Assembly (NCBI GenBank): GCA_016617855.1
Contig: JAECUM010001104.1
Coordinates: 114,425 to 178,424, forward strand
DNA length: 64,000 nt
Reading direction: 5' to 3'
Source of the DNA: Megalonaias nervosa
Lineage: Eukaryota > Mollusca > Bivalvia > Unionida > Unionidae
In this document: positions 1 to 14,200 of the stretch, in pieces
Layout: each line of letters begins with the position of its first letter
Position numbering within the stretch: the stretch's first letter is position 1
Program-made: the position numbers and the translations under genes
Notes under the pieces: generated by a model
Told to the model about the DNA's origin: nothing
Database searches by the model: none
Seen by the model: only the letters and a program-made list of their open reading frames with translations

Positions 1-289
1 TCAATGAAATGTTGTTGAGGCTTAAATAATGATGAGTGGAGAACAGCATATCACCTCACCAAATTTAAACTGAAAGAGGCCCTCCAGGCATTGAATCACC
101 TTGACAAATATAGGCCTTAGACTCCCAGGAACCATTTTCTTTTGGCAAGAATAAAAACTGCTAATGGCGTAAGTCAAGCATAAATAAAGTGGTACCATAT
201 TTGTACTGATTATGAACATGAAAAACATAAGCATGAAAAACAAGGTGATCCAGCTTACTAAACAATGGGGCTGACATGTTCACCACGAT

Positions 290-870
290 TCATGTTTGGC
301 AAGTCATAACTGTACAAGTATGTGCAGTACTAGAGAGATGAAAATGATGCTGGCAACTGCCTTTCTGAAAAGAAAGCATCTGAATACTACAGACCCTGGA
401 TTTTGTCTGGAAGACAGAGATTTCTTTAATCCATGATAACTGTGGAAGTAAATGGAAAGTGGTTTGTTTGCTCTCATCCTTGACATTTACTGAAGCCATA
501 ACCTTATAGGCCTGGCTAGCAGAGAGTGATGATGGGTACTCAGACAGAGATGATATTCAAGAAATCTCCTCAACAGCTGCTTTGAAACTAAACTCCAAGG
601 ATATGCCATCATCCCTGTGCAAAGAACCGAACTTATCCATTGGATATACCCGGAAAATTGGGCCTGCCAGTTGGACTTGTAGCAAAGCAAGCAGCATGGC
701 TTGTTTTGCCAGTAAATGGGTGGCCAGAAAGTGTGCTGGATGGAAAGCTGGATGGCTGGTTTGGTGGATGGCTCAGAAGCAGGCTGGACTGTTGGCTTGA
801 TGGCCAGCTAACAGAATGGGTTCAATCTCCCATCAGCTCCAAACCTGTATTGCAGAGAAGAGCCAAACCA
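290..870 (-). mobile_element. Possible gag-region remnant of a DIRS-like element
   Basis: Several overlapping short minus-strand ORFs. Positions 483-512 resemble 21664-21694, next to the DIRS-type RT remnant at 20.4 kb. The match is short and imperfect, and no domain is recognisable. It could be an unrelated dispersed repeat. Confidence 0.25.
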
Positions 871-1219
871 TGAAGGTAGCAACTGTAACATCATTTTCTG
901 AACTAATCACCATATATGTCACACTAGCAGCACCTGGGGTAAGTGCAGCACAGGCAGGTCCAAGGTGTACAGATCCTCCATATCAAGCTGACTGCACTGT
1001 GAATGCTGCTGCATGCATTGCACACATGATCTTAACCCCTGGCTGGAGGAGGTGGTATCTTGGCATCACCAGCTACACTATCTATTAATGATGTATTAGG
1101 GTGAACACTCAAAATATCACTGTCAGTTGATATCACCTGTCTCTCTTGGCTTTGCAAGCTCTTGCACAGCATCATGGACCATGTTCTCTCGGACCACTTA
1201 GTGCTGACACTATAAGGTC

Positions 1220-1412
1220 AAGCAGATGAACAATTAGCACAGTCATTGTATGGTGAAGCAGATGAACACTTGGCAGTCACTGTATGGTGAAGCACATGAA
1301 CACTTAGCAGTCACTGTATGGTGATGCAGATGAACACTTGGCAGTCACTGTATGGTGAAGCAGATGAACACTTAGCAGAGTCAATGCATAGAGAAGCAGA
1401 TGAACACTTAGT
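1220..1412. repeat. Minisatellite, ~34-37 bp unit, about 5-6 copies
   Basis: Imperfect tandem copies built around gaagcagatgaacactt followed by cagtcactgtatgg. Copies differ by small indels. Confidence 0.85.
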
Positions 1413-2195
1413 GCAAGTTAGCCATGTGTCACATGTATCCTTGCTGACCTTAACTAACTTGCACTTCAAACATCTGGTCACCAGTGTGTAACTGAAAAGA
1501 CAAGAACAACAAAATGCAAAGGAAAACAACAATCTATAATTCATTATAACAATGATGCACTTGTTAATAAACAAGCAAAATAACTCAAGCAGTTTACGCA
1601 AATAATGAGCACAAATGGTACCATGTTGGAGAACAAGGTCAGACACCAAGTACATAAACTGTGAAAAATGAAAAACAATTATACCAATATGTAGCAAATA
1701 CAGTAATAGCAAATACTATCTGGACTTTCTATATGGATAGGGGCAGAATTCAAGCTTAGATTTCCTTGGACAGCAAGAGGCGATGCTGTGTGATGTAAAT
1801 TGTATCACAGCAAAAGCTTAAACTATAAATATCCAGTTCATGGGTAGCCATCAAGTGGTGATAAATAGAAGTAACTGGTATGAATTTCTTCCTTTGTATA
1901 CATATTTTTTTCTTTCCTAATAAGACAGGATTTGATAGGTAGCAGAATTTGCTTCATAATTTTAATGTGACCAGGGAATGTATTTGATGAAGAAAGATCA
2001 CAGTGCAATGATTTTTTATCTTTAAACCACAATCAAGCATGTGAATGTATTTATGGGGCCCAATATAGGGCTCAATATGGCAGGTACTTTAGAAATTCTA
2101 ACATTTACCAAGATTCAGATTCCTTTTTGTGAGCCTGCTGTAAAGTACTTGTTGTAAAAGCTTACAAATGAGTACAAGATTGCTGAGATACCTAC

Positions 2196-2266
2196 CTTTT
2201 ATGTAGCATAATCATCCCTACAGCATATTCAACGTCTGGATTGTCTCTCCTGTTTTTAGGTTTTAT
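2196..2266 (-). CDS. FBXO21: FBXO21 exon 10 (start of YccV-like domain)
   Basis: Acceptor tttcag and donor gtaggt. It encodes 23 codons plus 2 nt and contains VEYAVGMIMLHKR. The xYxxGxxxxHKR signature opens the YccV/hemimethylated-DNA-binding-like domain of FBXO21. The following exon is not found in the first 2.2 kb. Confidence 0.8.
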
Positions 2267-5200
2267 CTGAAAATCAACAACACATAAATAACTGCAGATT
2301 TATCACTTTCATTTCATTAAAGTGTTTCAGTACACATCTCAGAACAATGAAGTAACTATGACTGGAGTGTCAAAATCTTTGTCCTTTTTAAGAAAAGGAA
2401 CATTCCTTCAAGGTCATAATTGATATATTCAGGTACTGAGAGTCATAAGGACAAGCCAGGGCTGGCATTCAGTTTTTTAAAAAGAAGGGAAAACCTAGAA
2501 ATGTGACCATATAACATGGCTGCCTCACCAAAAGGATGTAAACAAAGGGGAATGTCACACATCAACTGTAGCGCTGTTAAATTTATATTGACATGGTTAA
2601 AATTTGAACTTGACATATAATGCTTCATATAAACTATGATTACAATCTACAAAGTCCTTCAAAAGTTATGTAGTGGAAACAGATTTTTAAAATGAAATAT
2701 GTTTCTTTGATAATACTTACCAGATCATAATAAGTTAGAAGTACATGCACTACCTCACAAATCCAGCCTCTACAAGCTAAGGTCATCAGCTTCCAAAGGT
2801 GGAAGTCAGTGGAGAGTAAAGAAAGGGACTGACACCCCAATCCTATCAATAAGTAGTTACTACTGGAACAGATGTATACCATCTTCCACAGATGTCACTG
2901 GGATGAGCTTGGAAGGGTATGCATTAAGTATTATTAAAGAACTATTTTTCACTCAAAAACTTTGTTTCTTCTTCAAATATACTACTTGATCATAATACAT
3001 TAGGGGAACAGATAAACGAAGGAAGGAGTAACATCCCCACACCACAAAGCTGATCTCCTAATGTATTTGGAGCAGCTTTGAGTCCTGTGAAATATGGGCT
3101 AGAGTTAGCACCTGGTTCATGCATGAATGCGGATGGAGAAAATCTGTTTCCCACAATGAAAAGAATAGTAGAGTACCCAAGGAAGTTAGCCTGCTGTACT
3201 GCTAATATAGGTCTCACCAGGTTAAACTGAGCCCTTTGGGATGAAAAATCTGAAATATAAAAGCAGGAGAATATCATATCTGACCTCTATCTCACAGCTT
3301 GGATGATGTCAGTAAGAAAGCAGCTGTGCACAAATGTTATGCTAGTGGTGACTGTATTAACCTTCTCAGCTGAAATGCATAAAAACTTTAATCTGTCTTG
3401 GGTTATTGCCTTGTGGGCTGCAAATAACACTGTATCCAGAATGTCAAAGACAGAATAGAAATACCGTCTACCCTTCCAACACAGAGTGGTGAGAATGAAC
3501 ATGATCTCCCTCTTCTCATTGGTTCCGTTTGCTTTAGGCAAAACTTTATAGCCCTGACATGGTCCTATAGATGTGCCTGGAACATAGAATCCAATAGAAG
3601 ACAGTAGTCTCAAGAAAAAAACTAATTCCTCACGAGTGGGAGCCTGTTCCTGACATTGATAGCAGAAGCCATCAAGAGTGAAACTGAACCATCATGGTGG
3701 AACTATGAACATTCTGAGTCAGCCAACAAGATGTGTATATCACTGATTCTGCCTACTGCAGTGAGAGTGACTAGGAAGTTGGTTTTGTATGAGAGGTTAG
3801 TCAAAGAGGCTCAAGACAGTGGTGTGAAGGGTTTCTAAACCAGCCATATCAAAACCCAGTAAAGATTCTATTATGGAAAAAAGCAAAGTACTTTGGCTGA
3901 AACAAGTCAAAGTTTGCAAGAACTATGTGAAGGTTTTAGATCTGGAGTATATACTCCACTCCATGATGTTGGAACATGTCTTAAATTGTGCAACAGTAGT
4001 TCTGGATTGTGATGGGATCTAATTTGATATCCTCAAAGTGGCACTGGACGAAGTTAGCTACTTGTGGCACTGAGACATTTTAAAGGAGAGATGTGTTTCT
4101 GTCTGCACCACTGGAAGAAAACTCTCAATTTAACCATATTGGTTTTCAAAGTGGTGTGCCTTTTTGTCCAAGCAATGCTCTCCTCCACTTGCTCTGAGAA
4201 GTATTTCTTCTACAGGCATGCTTGATATATGGCAGGCATGCAGGTTTAACATCTCTGGACTTGGATGGAAAACCTGCATTTGTAGGCTTTTGAACAAGCT
4301 GGTGGGATGCAATATCTTCCTGGGAATCTTTGCTACAAAGTTAAATTGGTCACAGATCCTTGATTTTTCCCACTTGAGGGAAGTAATCAGGACTAGATGG
4401 CATCCAAATTCACTTGCTTTCTGCAAGAGTTTGGGAATCGGATGATTTTGGGGAAATGGATGTTGAAAAGAAATTTCTGAATATAGGAGGCACTTAATAA
4501 AAAAATAAAAGTAAAGACAGATCATGAAAATAAGATGCATAATTTTTGCACATTGTCTTTGCTTTATGGCATTGTTTTTCTTTAAATTACTGTGAATTCC
4601 ACTATCGTAAGTCCTAGAACAGACCTTGATAAGATCCTGTTTGACATGTCCTGAAAAGTGCTCTTTTTATAATTAAAGTATATATTCTAGTGAGAGCCAG
4701 AGGTCATCAGTGCAACATGTCTCCCATTCTGTCAAGAAGGGTGAAGACACTCCCTCACCAGGGTATATGAAAATGAACAACATGGGCATAGATTCATTTT
4801 CAGCAAGAAGAAAAGCTTCTTTAAACTTTCGACTTGAACCTGCCTTTAAAAGCTGTGGGTAGAGTCAGTGACTTAAAAAGATTATAGAAAAATGGCTAGT
4901 ATTTAAGGTTTTAAAAAGACCAATACACGTGGGAATACTGATGGAGGTTGATGATGAAAGACTAGTTCTGTCACTGCATGGAAGGCTAGGTCTTCCCAAG
5001 ATATTGTCAGACTATGGAAGGATGACAGTGCTGGTGAGCATGTCTTCCAACTCACCTGACTGGAGTGAAAAAGAAATCTTCTGTGGAGGTAGCAATAAAA
5101 AGAACTGGTCAAGATGGTATGTGGGGACAGTGAAAGAAGCTAAAAGTCTGTCTATGCTAGGATACAGTGATGCTCTTGCATACACATGTGAGTCACCAAG

Positions 5201-8200
5201 AGGTATATGATTGATACCGAGTTTCTGGATTGCAACAGAGCTATTGAACCAAAACTGTGGCATACTGTAGAAAGATTCAGTTAATCTGGTTCTCTCAGGA
5301 ATCCATGACTGAGCTGGGGCTGGACAAGATGTGACAAGGCATCAGATGCTGTGTTTTAGAAGTGAGACTGAGTTTACTGGGGAGACAGATCACCATACCT
5401 GTTACCATACTAGATAGTTCAGGTGAAGGCTGTTGCATGGAGTCAACTGATTTCTGGTAGTGTGACTGTCTCCATTTCATGCAGGACCTTGCATGCAATA
5501 ATAGTTATGTGAAAGAATTCAAAAACAAGGTCTGAGTCAAACTGAAACTACTGTAAGTCAGAGGGCAGGCAATTAAGATGGCACTGGTAAGCTTATATTA
5601 CAAAGTTGGAAAAATAAAGTGCGAAGTATTTATCTATGATGAAGACAGAGCTAGAACAGATAGAAAAATGTTTGCAGCATACTTTTCTGATGAAAGAAAA
5701 CTCCAAAGAATCAATTAACTGATGAAAAAGGCATGTGCAAATTGAATATTTGTAAGACCCCAAGAAAGAACATGACTTCAAGCATAAGCAGAAGCAATAA
5801 GCAACAATTGATGGGATTTGGGTGCCAATATCTTTATCATCTAACTTTCACCATGGCAAGCAGAAAACATTTCAGCAATTCTGTTGCTAAATCAATCCAA
5901 AAGTTATGACTTACATATTTTTAGCTTGAGAGAGCTTGATTTGCAAGGTAGACAATGTACACTTAAAATACCATGATCATAAATATTATCTAAAGATGAA
6001 AATATATGGTAGGTAAATTGGGTCTTTCAATGTAAGATTAGGATAGAAAACTGTGAAAATCAAACTTTGCTAAAGTAATTGCATGTAAAGCCTTGTACTT
6101 AATTTGACTAATGTATTTTTACTGTAAAAGCCTTGTACTAATTTGACTAATGTATTTTCATTGTAAAAACCTTGTACTACATTTGACTAATGTATTTTCA
6201 TTGTAAAAGCCTTGTACTAAATATGACTAAATTATCTTCATGGTAAAAGCCTTGTACTAAATTTGACTAATGTATTTTCATTGTAAAAACCTCGTACTAG
6301 ATTTGACTAATGTATTTTCATTGTAAAAGCCTTGTACTAAATTTGACTAATGTATTTTCATTGAAAAAGCCTTGTACCAAATTTGACTAATGTATTTTCA
6401 TTGTAAAAGCCTTGTACTAAATTTGACTAGAGTATTTTCATTGTAAAAGCCTTGTACTAAATTTGACTAGAGTATTTTCATTGTAAAAGCCTTGTACTAA
6501 ATATGACTAGAGTATTTTCATTGTAAAAGCCTTGTACTAAATTTGACTAATGTATTTTCATTGTAAAAGCCTTGTACTAAATTTGACTAGAGTATTTTCA
6601 TTGTAAAAGCCTTGTACTAAATTTGACTAGAGTATTTTCATTGTAAAAGCCTTGTACTAAATATGACTAGAGTATTTTCATTGTAAAAGCCTTGTACTAA
6701 ATTTGACTAGAGTATTTTCATTGTAAAAGCCTTGTACTAAATTTGACTAAAGTATTTTCATTGTAAAAGCCTCATACTAAATTTGACTAAAGTATTTTGA
6801 TTGTAAAAACCTCGTACTAAATTGGACTAATGTATTTTCATTGTAAAAGCCTTGTACTAAATTTGACTAATGTATTTTCGTTGTAAAAGCCTCGTACTAA
6901 ATTTTACTAATGTATTTTCTCTGTAAAAGCCTTGTACTAATTTGACTAATGTATTTTCATTTTAAAAGCCATGTACTAAATTTGACCAAAATATTTTATT
7001 GTAAAGCCTTGTACTAAATTTGAAATAAGGAACTGAATTTGAGTTTATATATGAGATCTGATTCTGCAGTCTCAGGGCCAAAAGTTTAAGATCTATGGAC
7101 TAAACAGAGATGACTGTGTGAAATAGTATTGTGATTACTCCTGGGAAACCTGATTGTATATCTAAACACAACATTGTTCACTATGTGAAACAACTGACCT
7201 CCTTGTTATTCTTGTTCTCTTGATTTTGTGTCATCTGAACTTGGGTGGTTTGCATCAAATATGCTACTAGTCCCATCCTAGCCTGGTCACCATCTGCTAT
7301 CCTCTGTAAGTTGTCCATCACCTAATATTAGGAAAAAGGTATATTAAGAAAAATGACCAGAAAGCAAAGTGCATCCTGAACTGGGGAAGTAAGCAAGAGA
7401 TAAAGACTAGTTTGTGAGTATTGGCATCCATTATTTTATATATGATGTCATCCCTGCTATTAACTAATTAAAAATAACCATTTGCCCATTTAATAAGCTG
7501 ACTTATTTGGCATTTTTCCTAACAGTTCTTGTATAGAGGATGACAACATTAATTCCATGATTTTCTTAGACTGGTTTCAGAACTGTTTAGAATTTGCTGC
7601 AGCTGAAAAATTAAAATGAGACTATGGACAAAGACTACATAAATTAAAATCTTTTCGTCTGTAGCAAACAGGTCTTAAACCTGTATGCTAAAGATAAGGA
7701 CTGTCATCTGCAGCAACATCACACAAAGTTATGTCTAAACCAGCCAGGACCAAGTTGTTTTTTTTTTTTAAACCTTCCCAAGGGTTTGCTTTCATGATAA
7801 GATGTCATTTTTTGTGAGCTACTTGTCTCATAATTACATTAACTTCAACATCTTCCAAACCAATGAGACTTTAAAATAATTGTTCATTCAACCAGAATCC
7901 AAATTACCTACAAACTGAGCTTCTGCTATGATATTTTTCCAGAAGGGCAGTGTGACCTTCAACGTATTTCTCAAATGGGTCAGAGACAGAAAATGTATGG
8001 TTAAACCATGCAGAGAATATCAAATATGATGGATAGGAGTCAGTCCATGAAACCATGCATAGTATCTTAGCTGAACTGGATAGAAAGTCTGTCAAAGAAA
8101 CCATGCATAGTATCTCAAATATGATGGATAGAAAGTCAAAGAAACCATGCATAGTATGTCAATGTGATGGACAGATAGTCAAAGAAACCATGCATAGTAT

Positions 8201-11200
8201 GTCAATGTGATGGATAGAAAGTCAATCAAACAAGCCTACTGGATACAAAATATTACTTTATATATAAGTATTTAAAATAAGCAAATTTATGTACCAGAAT
8301 GGAAATTTTCTGTGGAAGTTTTTGCTCTCATTTTGTTTGAATATACATGCTTCAGTACCTGTTTTTCTTTTATAAACCACCATATACCTAAACTTTTGCC
8401 TCTTTTTTGAAACTTTGAATGAATTTATTCTTTGATCTCATGCCAAATTGTGCATTTATGGAAGTTGTTTGAGGCATAAAATATGAGTCACATAATAGCA
8501 ATACAATATACAAAATACATTACACTGAAGTCAGTGGTGACTTTACATGTAATAATGCCAGAAAATCTGGACAACAGGAAGAGATACAATATTTTCAATG
8601 GCCAAATTTGTTGCATGTAATGAAAATGTCATCTGAATTTTTTTTGAATTTGGCAATCTGAGGCTCCAAAAGAGTACAGGCCCATCACAGAAATTCCATA
8701 CACCTGATTATCATATTGGTCTGCCTGATTTTAAGATGCCTCAAATATACAAAAAAGCAGTTCAACTATCTCCAAGTAACTATGCCAACAGTTTTGAGGT
8801 AAATGGTTAATCATAGGCTATTAAAAAAAATGTTTTGTTAATTATGTATGTCTTACTATATCGTTAAAATGCCCTCTAGTATAACCTATTTAATTTGGAG
8901 ATTTTTTCAAAAATATTTGGAGAGCATAAGACAAACAGGTAGATGAGTTTTAAGTTTTTTAAAACATTACTCTCCAAATTCCATTCAAACTGTGAACTAT
9001 AACCACACGTAACACCTTCCATCACAGATCAGTTAATATATGAACTATAACCAACACCTTCCATCACAGATCAGTTAATATATGAACTATGACCGCAAGT
9101 AACACCTTCCATCACAGATCAGTTAATAAATGAACTATAACCACACGTAACACCGTCCATCACAGATCAGTTAATATTCAGGATAATGCATAGAAATGGA
9201 ATTATTGTCTATTTTTGGTGGAATCAATTAGTGCAGAGTTTATTTTAACCTCATCCAAAACAAACTGGTCTTTCAAAACCATGTCGGAGATAAATAAAAT
9301 TATTCATTTAATCTACACACATGGTCTACCTGAGAGTCAATTATCTGCCAATTTCACTTAGAGTATTATCTGCTGACAGATCTGGCCTCTAGAGGAAGAA
9401 AAGCTTCAATCGACCTATGTAAGCAATCAAATATACCTATATCAAAAGAAGCTACCAAAATACAATATCACGGGGTTTGACTGAAATTGTGAAATTTAAC
9501 TACACGGTGAGTCTGCATAAAAAATGTGATTTAGGACATAAACATTGCGTAAATGGAAGTCCTGATATATGAGAGACTCACTTTTAAGCTGCCTTGCCTA
9601 TAAATAATTTTGACTTGTCATAATGACTTACATTATTTTCTTTGCAAACTAGCAGTATGTCTCCCTATCCACCAGTTCTTGCTCAATTAAATAGCCTGAC
9701 CACATGTGGCTTTGTAAGTGTTTTGCATTCAGGAAACCAACTTACATCTGGGAGGTTGATGTTTAGGTGGAGGTTGACACGGACCTGCAAAAGCCTCATG
9801 TCCATGTCATTAGGACAAATAATGAGGAAAAGTTCCAGAGCATTTCTGAGGCACAATAAACTGTCTCCCATTCTTCCTTGCTGACGGCCAATACCAACCA
9901 GATTTCTTACCATCCTCTCAAAAACCTACAACAAGTAAGTGTAATTACCACGACAATGAACCCACAACCATATCAACATTCTGTAAACATCTTCGTCTCA
10001 TAATTTATTAGCTCACTCTCAACTTTTCTGCCAAACTTATTAGGATGGCTCCAATTCTAACCTTAGCTGAAATTCTGCATATCATTTGTATTTGAATAAA
10101 CTGGACAAATAACATAATTATTGTTATTGATTTCCATGGAATTTCTACACTGGCTGATGAATAACCATTGTCATCTTTAACTCATGAAAGATATTGCCTT
10201 GGTGTTACTTTGCCTGTACTTGTCATGCTCTCCAGAGCCTACATACTAAATTTAATAAAGAAATGTTATTAGATTTTCAACATGTACATGTCATATTGCA
10301 TAGTAATCCAGCTTCTCACACAGATATAACCTGGTACAAGTTTTCTATTCTCTTAAAACATAGATATAACCTGGTACAAGTTTTCTATTCTCTTAAAACA
10401 TTGATATAACCTGGTACAAGTTTTCTATTCTCTTAAAACATAGATATAACCTGGTACGAGTTTTCTATTCTCTTAAAACATTGATATAACCTAGTAAAAG
10501 TTTCCTATTATCTCAAAAATAGATATAACCAAATGCAAATTTCTGGTTTTCTTAAAACATAGATATAACCAAATGCAAATGCAAATTTCTGGTTTTCTTA
10601 AAACATAGATATAACCAAATGCAAATGCAAATTTCTGGTTTTCTTAAAACATAGATATAACCTATTACAAGTTTCCTACTCTTTCCGAACACAGGTATAA
10701 CTTAGTACAAATTTCCTATTCTCTCCAAACACAGATATAACTTAGTACAGGTTTACTATTCTCTCCAAACACAGATATAACTTTGTACAGATCTCCTATT
10801 CTCTCCAAACACAGATATAACTTACTACAGACTTCCTATTCTCTCCAAACAGATATCGCTTAGTACAGGTTTCCTATTCTCTACAAACAGATATAACCTA
10901 GTACAAGTTTTCTATTCTCTCAAAACATAGATATAACTTGGTAACAATTTCTTGTTCTCTTAAAACATCATACATTTTTTTTCAAGAATGCTTTATGTAC
11001 ATCATGACTTTACACTACTGTTAACTAATTAGTGCATGAAGTAATTAATGTAGGATCTCTCAAGCTCCAAGCAGAATTTCAAATAACTATTTCTATTAGA
11101 TGACAGTAGAATGTATGCATCTAAGCACATCTATAGTAGTGATATACACAGTGTCTAGCCTTCATGACAAACAAAAGATTAATTTGTTTAGAAATAAATA

Positions 11201-14200
11201 AAAGCACTGGTACCTGGCTTGGACTTGTTACTTTTAAGCTCTCCCTGTCAATGATATTGGCTGGAGTGCTCAACTCCCTGGGCAGGTCAGAAAAACTCAA
11301 CAATTTACCACCATTGAAAACATCTATATAGGTATACATCAGTTCTGGACTAAACCTGAGGAAAGCAATGTGTTTGGATGCAACAACGAAAAAGAAAGAT
11401 ACATAATACAGGGATTTCTATCATCACTTCAATACAAAGACTACCTATATATATAATATTATGGTGGGATTTGAAGGCAACTAATTATTTTGAATTTGAA
11501 ATTGGACTTTGCTGCATTGACTTTGCAAGCTGGATATTTATTACAGTGTCAAAACATTTTATTTTTTGTATTGGATTCAATGAGCCAAAACAATGTGCAC
11601 AGAAACTAAATCAAATATATTTTTAAATGTCCCAACTGGTCAAACAAGCATAACATAAAAATGTGATATCATCCTGCATGTGCACACAAGGGTGAGATAG
11701 GATTCATGATTCATCTAGGCACCAGTGTTCTTCTTTGAGTATGCATCATAAAACACCAATATATGACAGCGTCTATATATCTACCTGTCTGTTTGCATGT
11801 CAGTCTGTCTGCCTGTCTTTTCTAAAACTTTCAAGTACCACTTTTACACAACACAAACCAAACAGCAGCATTACAGAGTAATACTGAGTTTTTGCAGATA
11901 TGCAATAATAGAATCTAAAAATCATGTTCGACTCATGTAAGACAAATTTGTTTGGGTCATCATCAAGACTAGGATAATCATTCTTGCGTTAAATATTGTA
12001 TACCTTTTCTCAATATTAAACGAAACAGGAGTCCCTTGAAGTGACTGACACTTTACTATGCAAAAAAAATACCCAAAAATCCATGTAAGACCATTTCTTC
12101 TTTTATAACTGCTGAGTGGTAGAAACCTCTTTAATATTCCTCAGCGATAAGAAGATTTTCAAACTGGCTGCTGTGGCAGCCATATTAAATAGTATCACCA
12201 CCTTTTTCATTTAGGATGAACTGAATATCATTGGAAGTCTTTTGATGAAAACTCTGTCATATGACCATCCATTCCTCCAGAGTAGCTCTAATAAGATATT
12301 CAAGATGACCATCATGACAACTATACTATAGGACCTACCCAAATGTCAAAACAAATTAACATCCATGTCAATATGGCCATTCTTTCAGGAGGAGTACCGA
12401 TAACATGATATTAAAAATGGTTGCTATACTGAGCGTCAAATTGGCACCAATTTCATCCAGGACCAATTAGAAATTATTAGAAGTCTTGTGGTAAAAACAC
12501 CATCATGATAAGACTTTCGGTTCAGGAGTAGTGATAACAAAACTTAAATCTGACTGCCTGGATGTCAGATCAGCATCGTTTTAATTAAGAACCAACTAGA
12601 CATCAAAAGAAATGTTTTTGTGAAAACCATATGTTGAAATGACCAACCATTCAGGAGGATTAGCAATAAAAAGATATTCAAAATGGCCACTGTGGATTTC
12701 TGAGTAGCAATACTATCATTTATGATGATCGACCTTGGGATGAAACTGCAATCATCCAAGTCATTTAGTAGGAGTAGCAATAGCATACTTGTGCTGATGC
12801 ATGAGCAGATAATGGATAACAGGCAATTCCCTACATTCTTCTAGTCTGGTCAGTGAAGCTAAAAACAGTCAACTTGTGATATCCCAGTGTAAAAAAACCT
12901 TTAACAAATTATGTACTGGTTCAACTGAACTTAGATGAAGCACAAAAATAAATATAATCTTACATGGGATGCTCTTTCCAACTGAGTAAGAAATGAGCAG
13001 GAAAATTGATTGGTTCACAAACTACACCAAGTCTCTTAGCCACAGAGCTATAAACAACTGAGAGAGAGATTGGAATACCAGTCTTATTCTGCAGCACCTG
13101 AAATCAGAAATGACCATTTTTGTAAGTCATAGATGTGTAATAATATGCCATGTAGCAAGCTATATGAGTTGGTTATGGTAACTACTGAAATTAAAGAAAT
13201 ATTTTAGTGACAGTTCCAGACCTATGTTAAGATGCAAACACAGTTGGAGAAACACTTGTATGTATTTATGTCATAAATCGTGTTATCAAGACTAATTCTC
13301 CTGCAACATTTTCATACAAAGCACACGCTTTTCACAACCAAAGATTTTAATTCAGATAACAACACAATTTATATTCTTTATAATTACAGACTAGTTGGAA
13401 ACCTGTATTGTCTCAATAAACAAATTGTGACAACTGTGAAATTTATGATCTTCAAAAACTTGATGGTGTGTTGAATATTATAATTCAAAATATTCTTTGT
13501 GTGTTTTATGGCTGAATCAAAACCTCATGGTTATTTGCTATGAATTTTTCATTTCAGTTCTGAGGAAATATAACAATATTGTGCTTCTTTAAACTTTGGA
13601 CAATATCCCTATTTTGACTGGCTAACTACAAGTATAACAAGTTGAGAACATTTTAAGAAAATCTACTTTTATGTAAGATGTTGGAAATTTCGAAAATTTC
13701 ATTGTTGGTTCATCAATGCACTAAAACTAATAGATGTTGTCAAAATCTGAAAACCAATAATTTGTGTAATTACCAAATTAACTTAACTTGTTCATCAATA
13801 TCATTGTTGGTTCATCAATATACTAACACTAATAGATACAGTTACAACCTAAGAGCTGTACTTTGTGTAATTACCCAAATAACTTAACTTGTTCATCAAT
13901 ATCACATTTTTCACTTGACTGCTATGATAAAACATGTGATAATTTGAGTAAGCTCAAAACAAAATCCTAAAATTGGCAGCAAATAAACCTGTTCGATGAA
14001 ACTATTATTCTGAAATTATTCTGAATCATGGAGATGTAAGGCACTACAGCTACTAAGTACTGCATATAAATCAAATACAAACCACACTGACCCAGATTAA
14101 AGTTTGTATTAAGTGTCAGCAGATCTGGGTCTAAGCAGTTTCTTTGGAGTAATCAGCAGAACAAACAACATAGACACTGATCTCCCAGTTCATTAGCTGA

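Larger units (their letters stand above)
1..2195 (-). other. FBXO21 intron 10 (partial)
   Basis: No further FBXO21 exon is visible. The intron holds a possible retroelement remnant (290-870), a short minisatellite (1220-1412) and otherwise AT-rich unique-looking sequence. Confidence 0.6.

Noticed and set aside
6078..7023. CRISPR-like array
   Set aside because: The repeats are directly contiguous 40-bp units without unique spacers, in animal DNA. It is a minisatellite.
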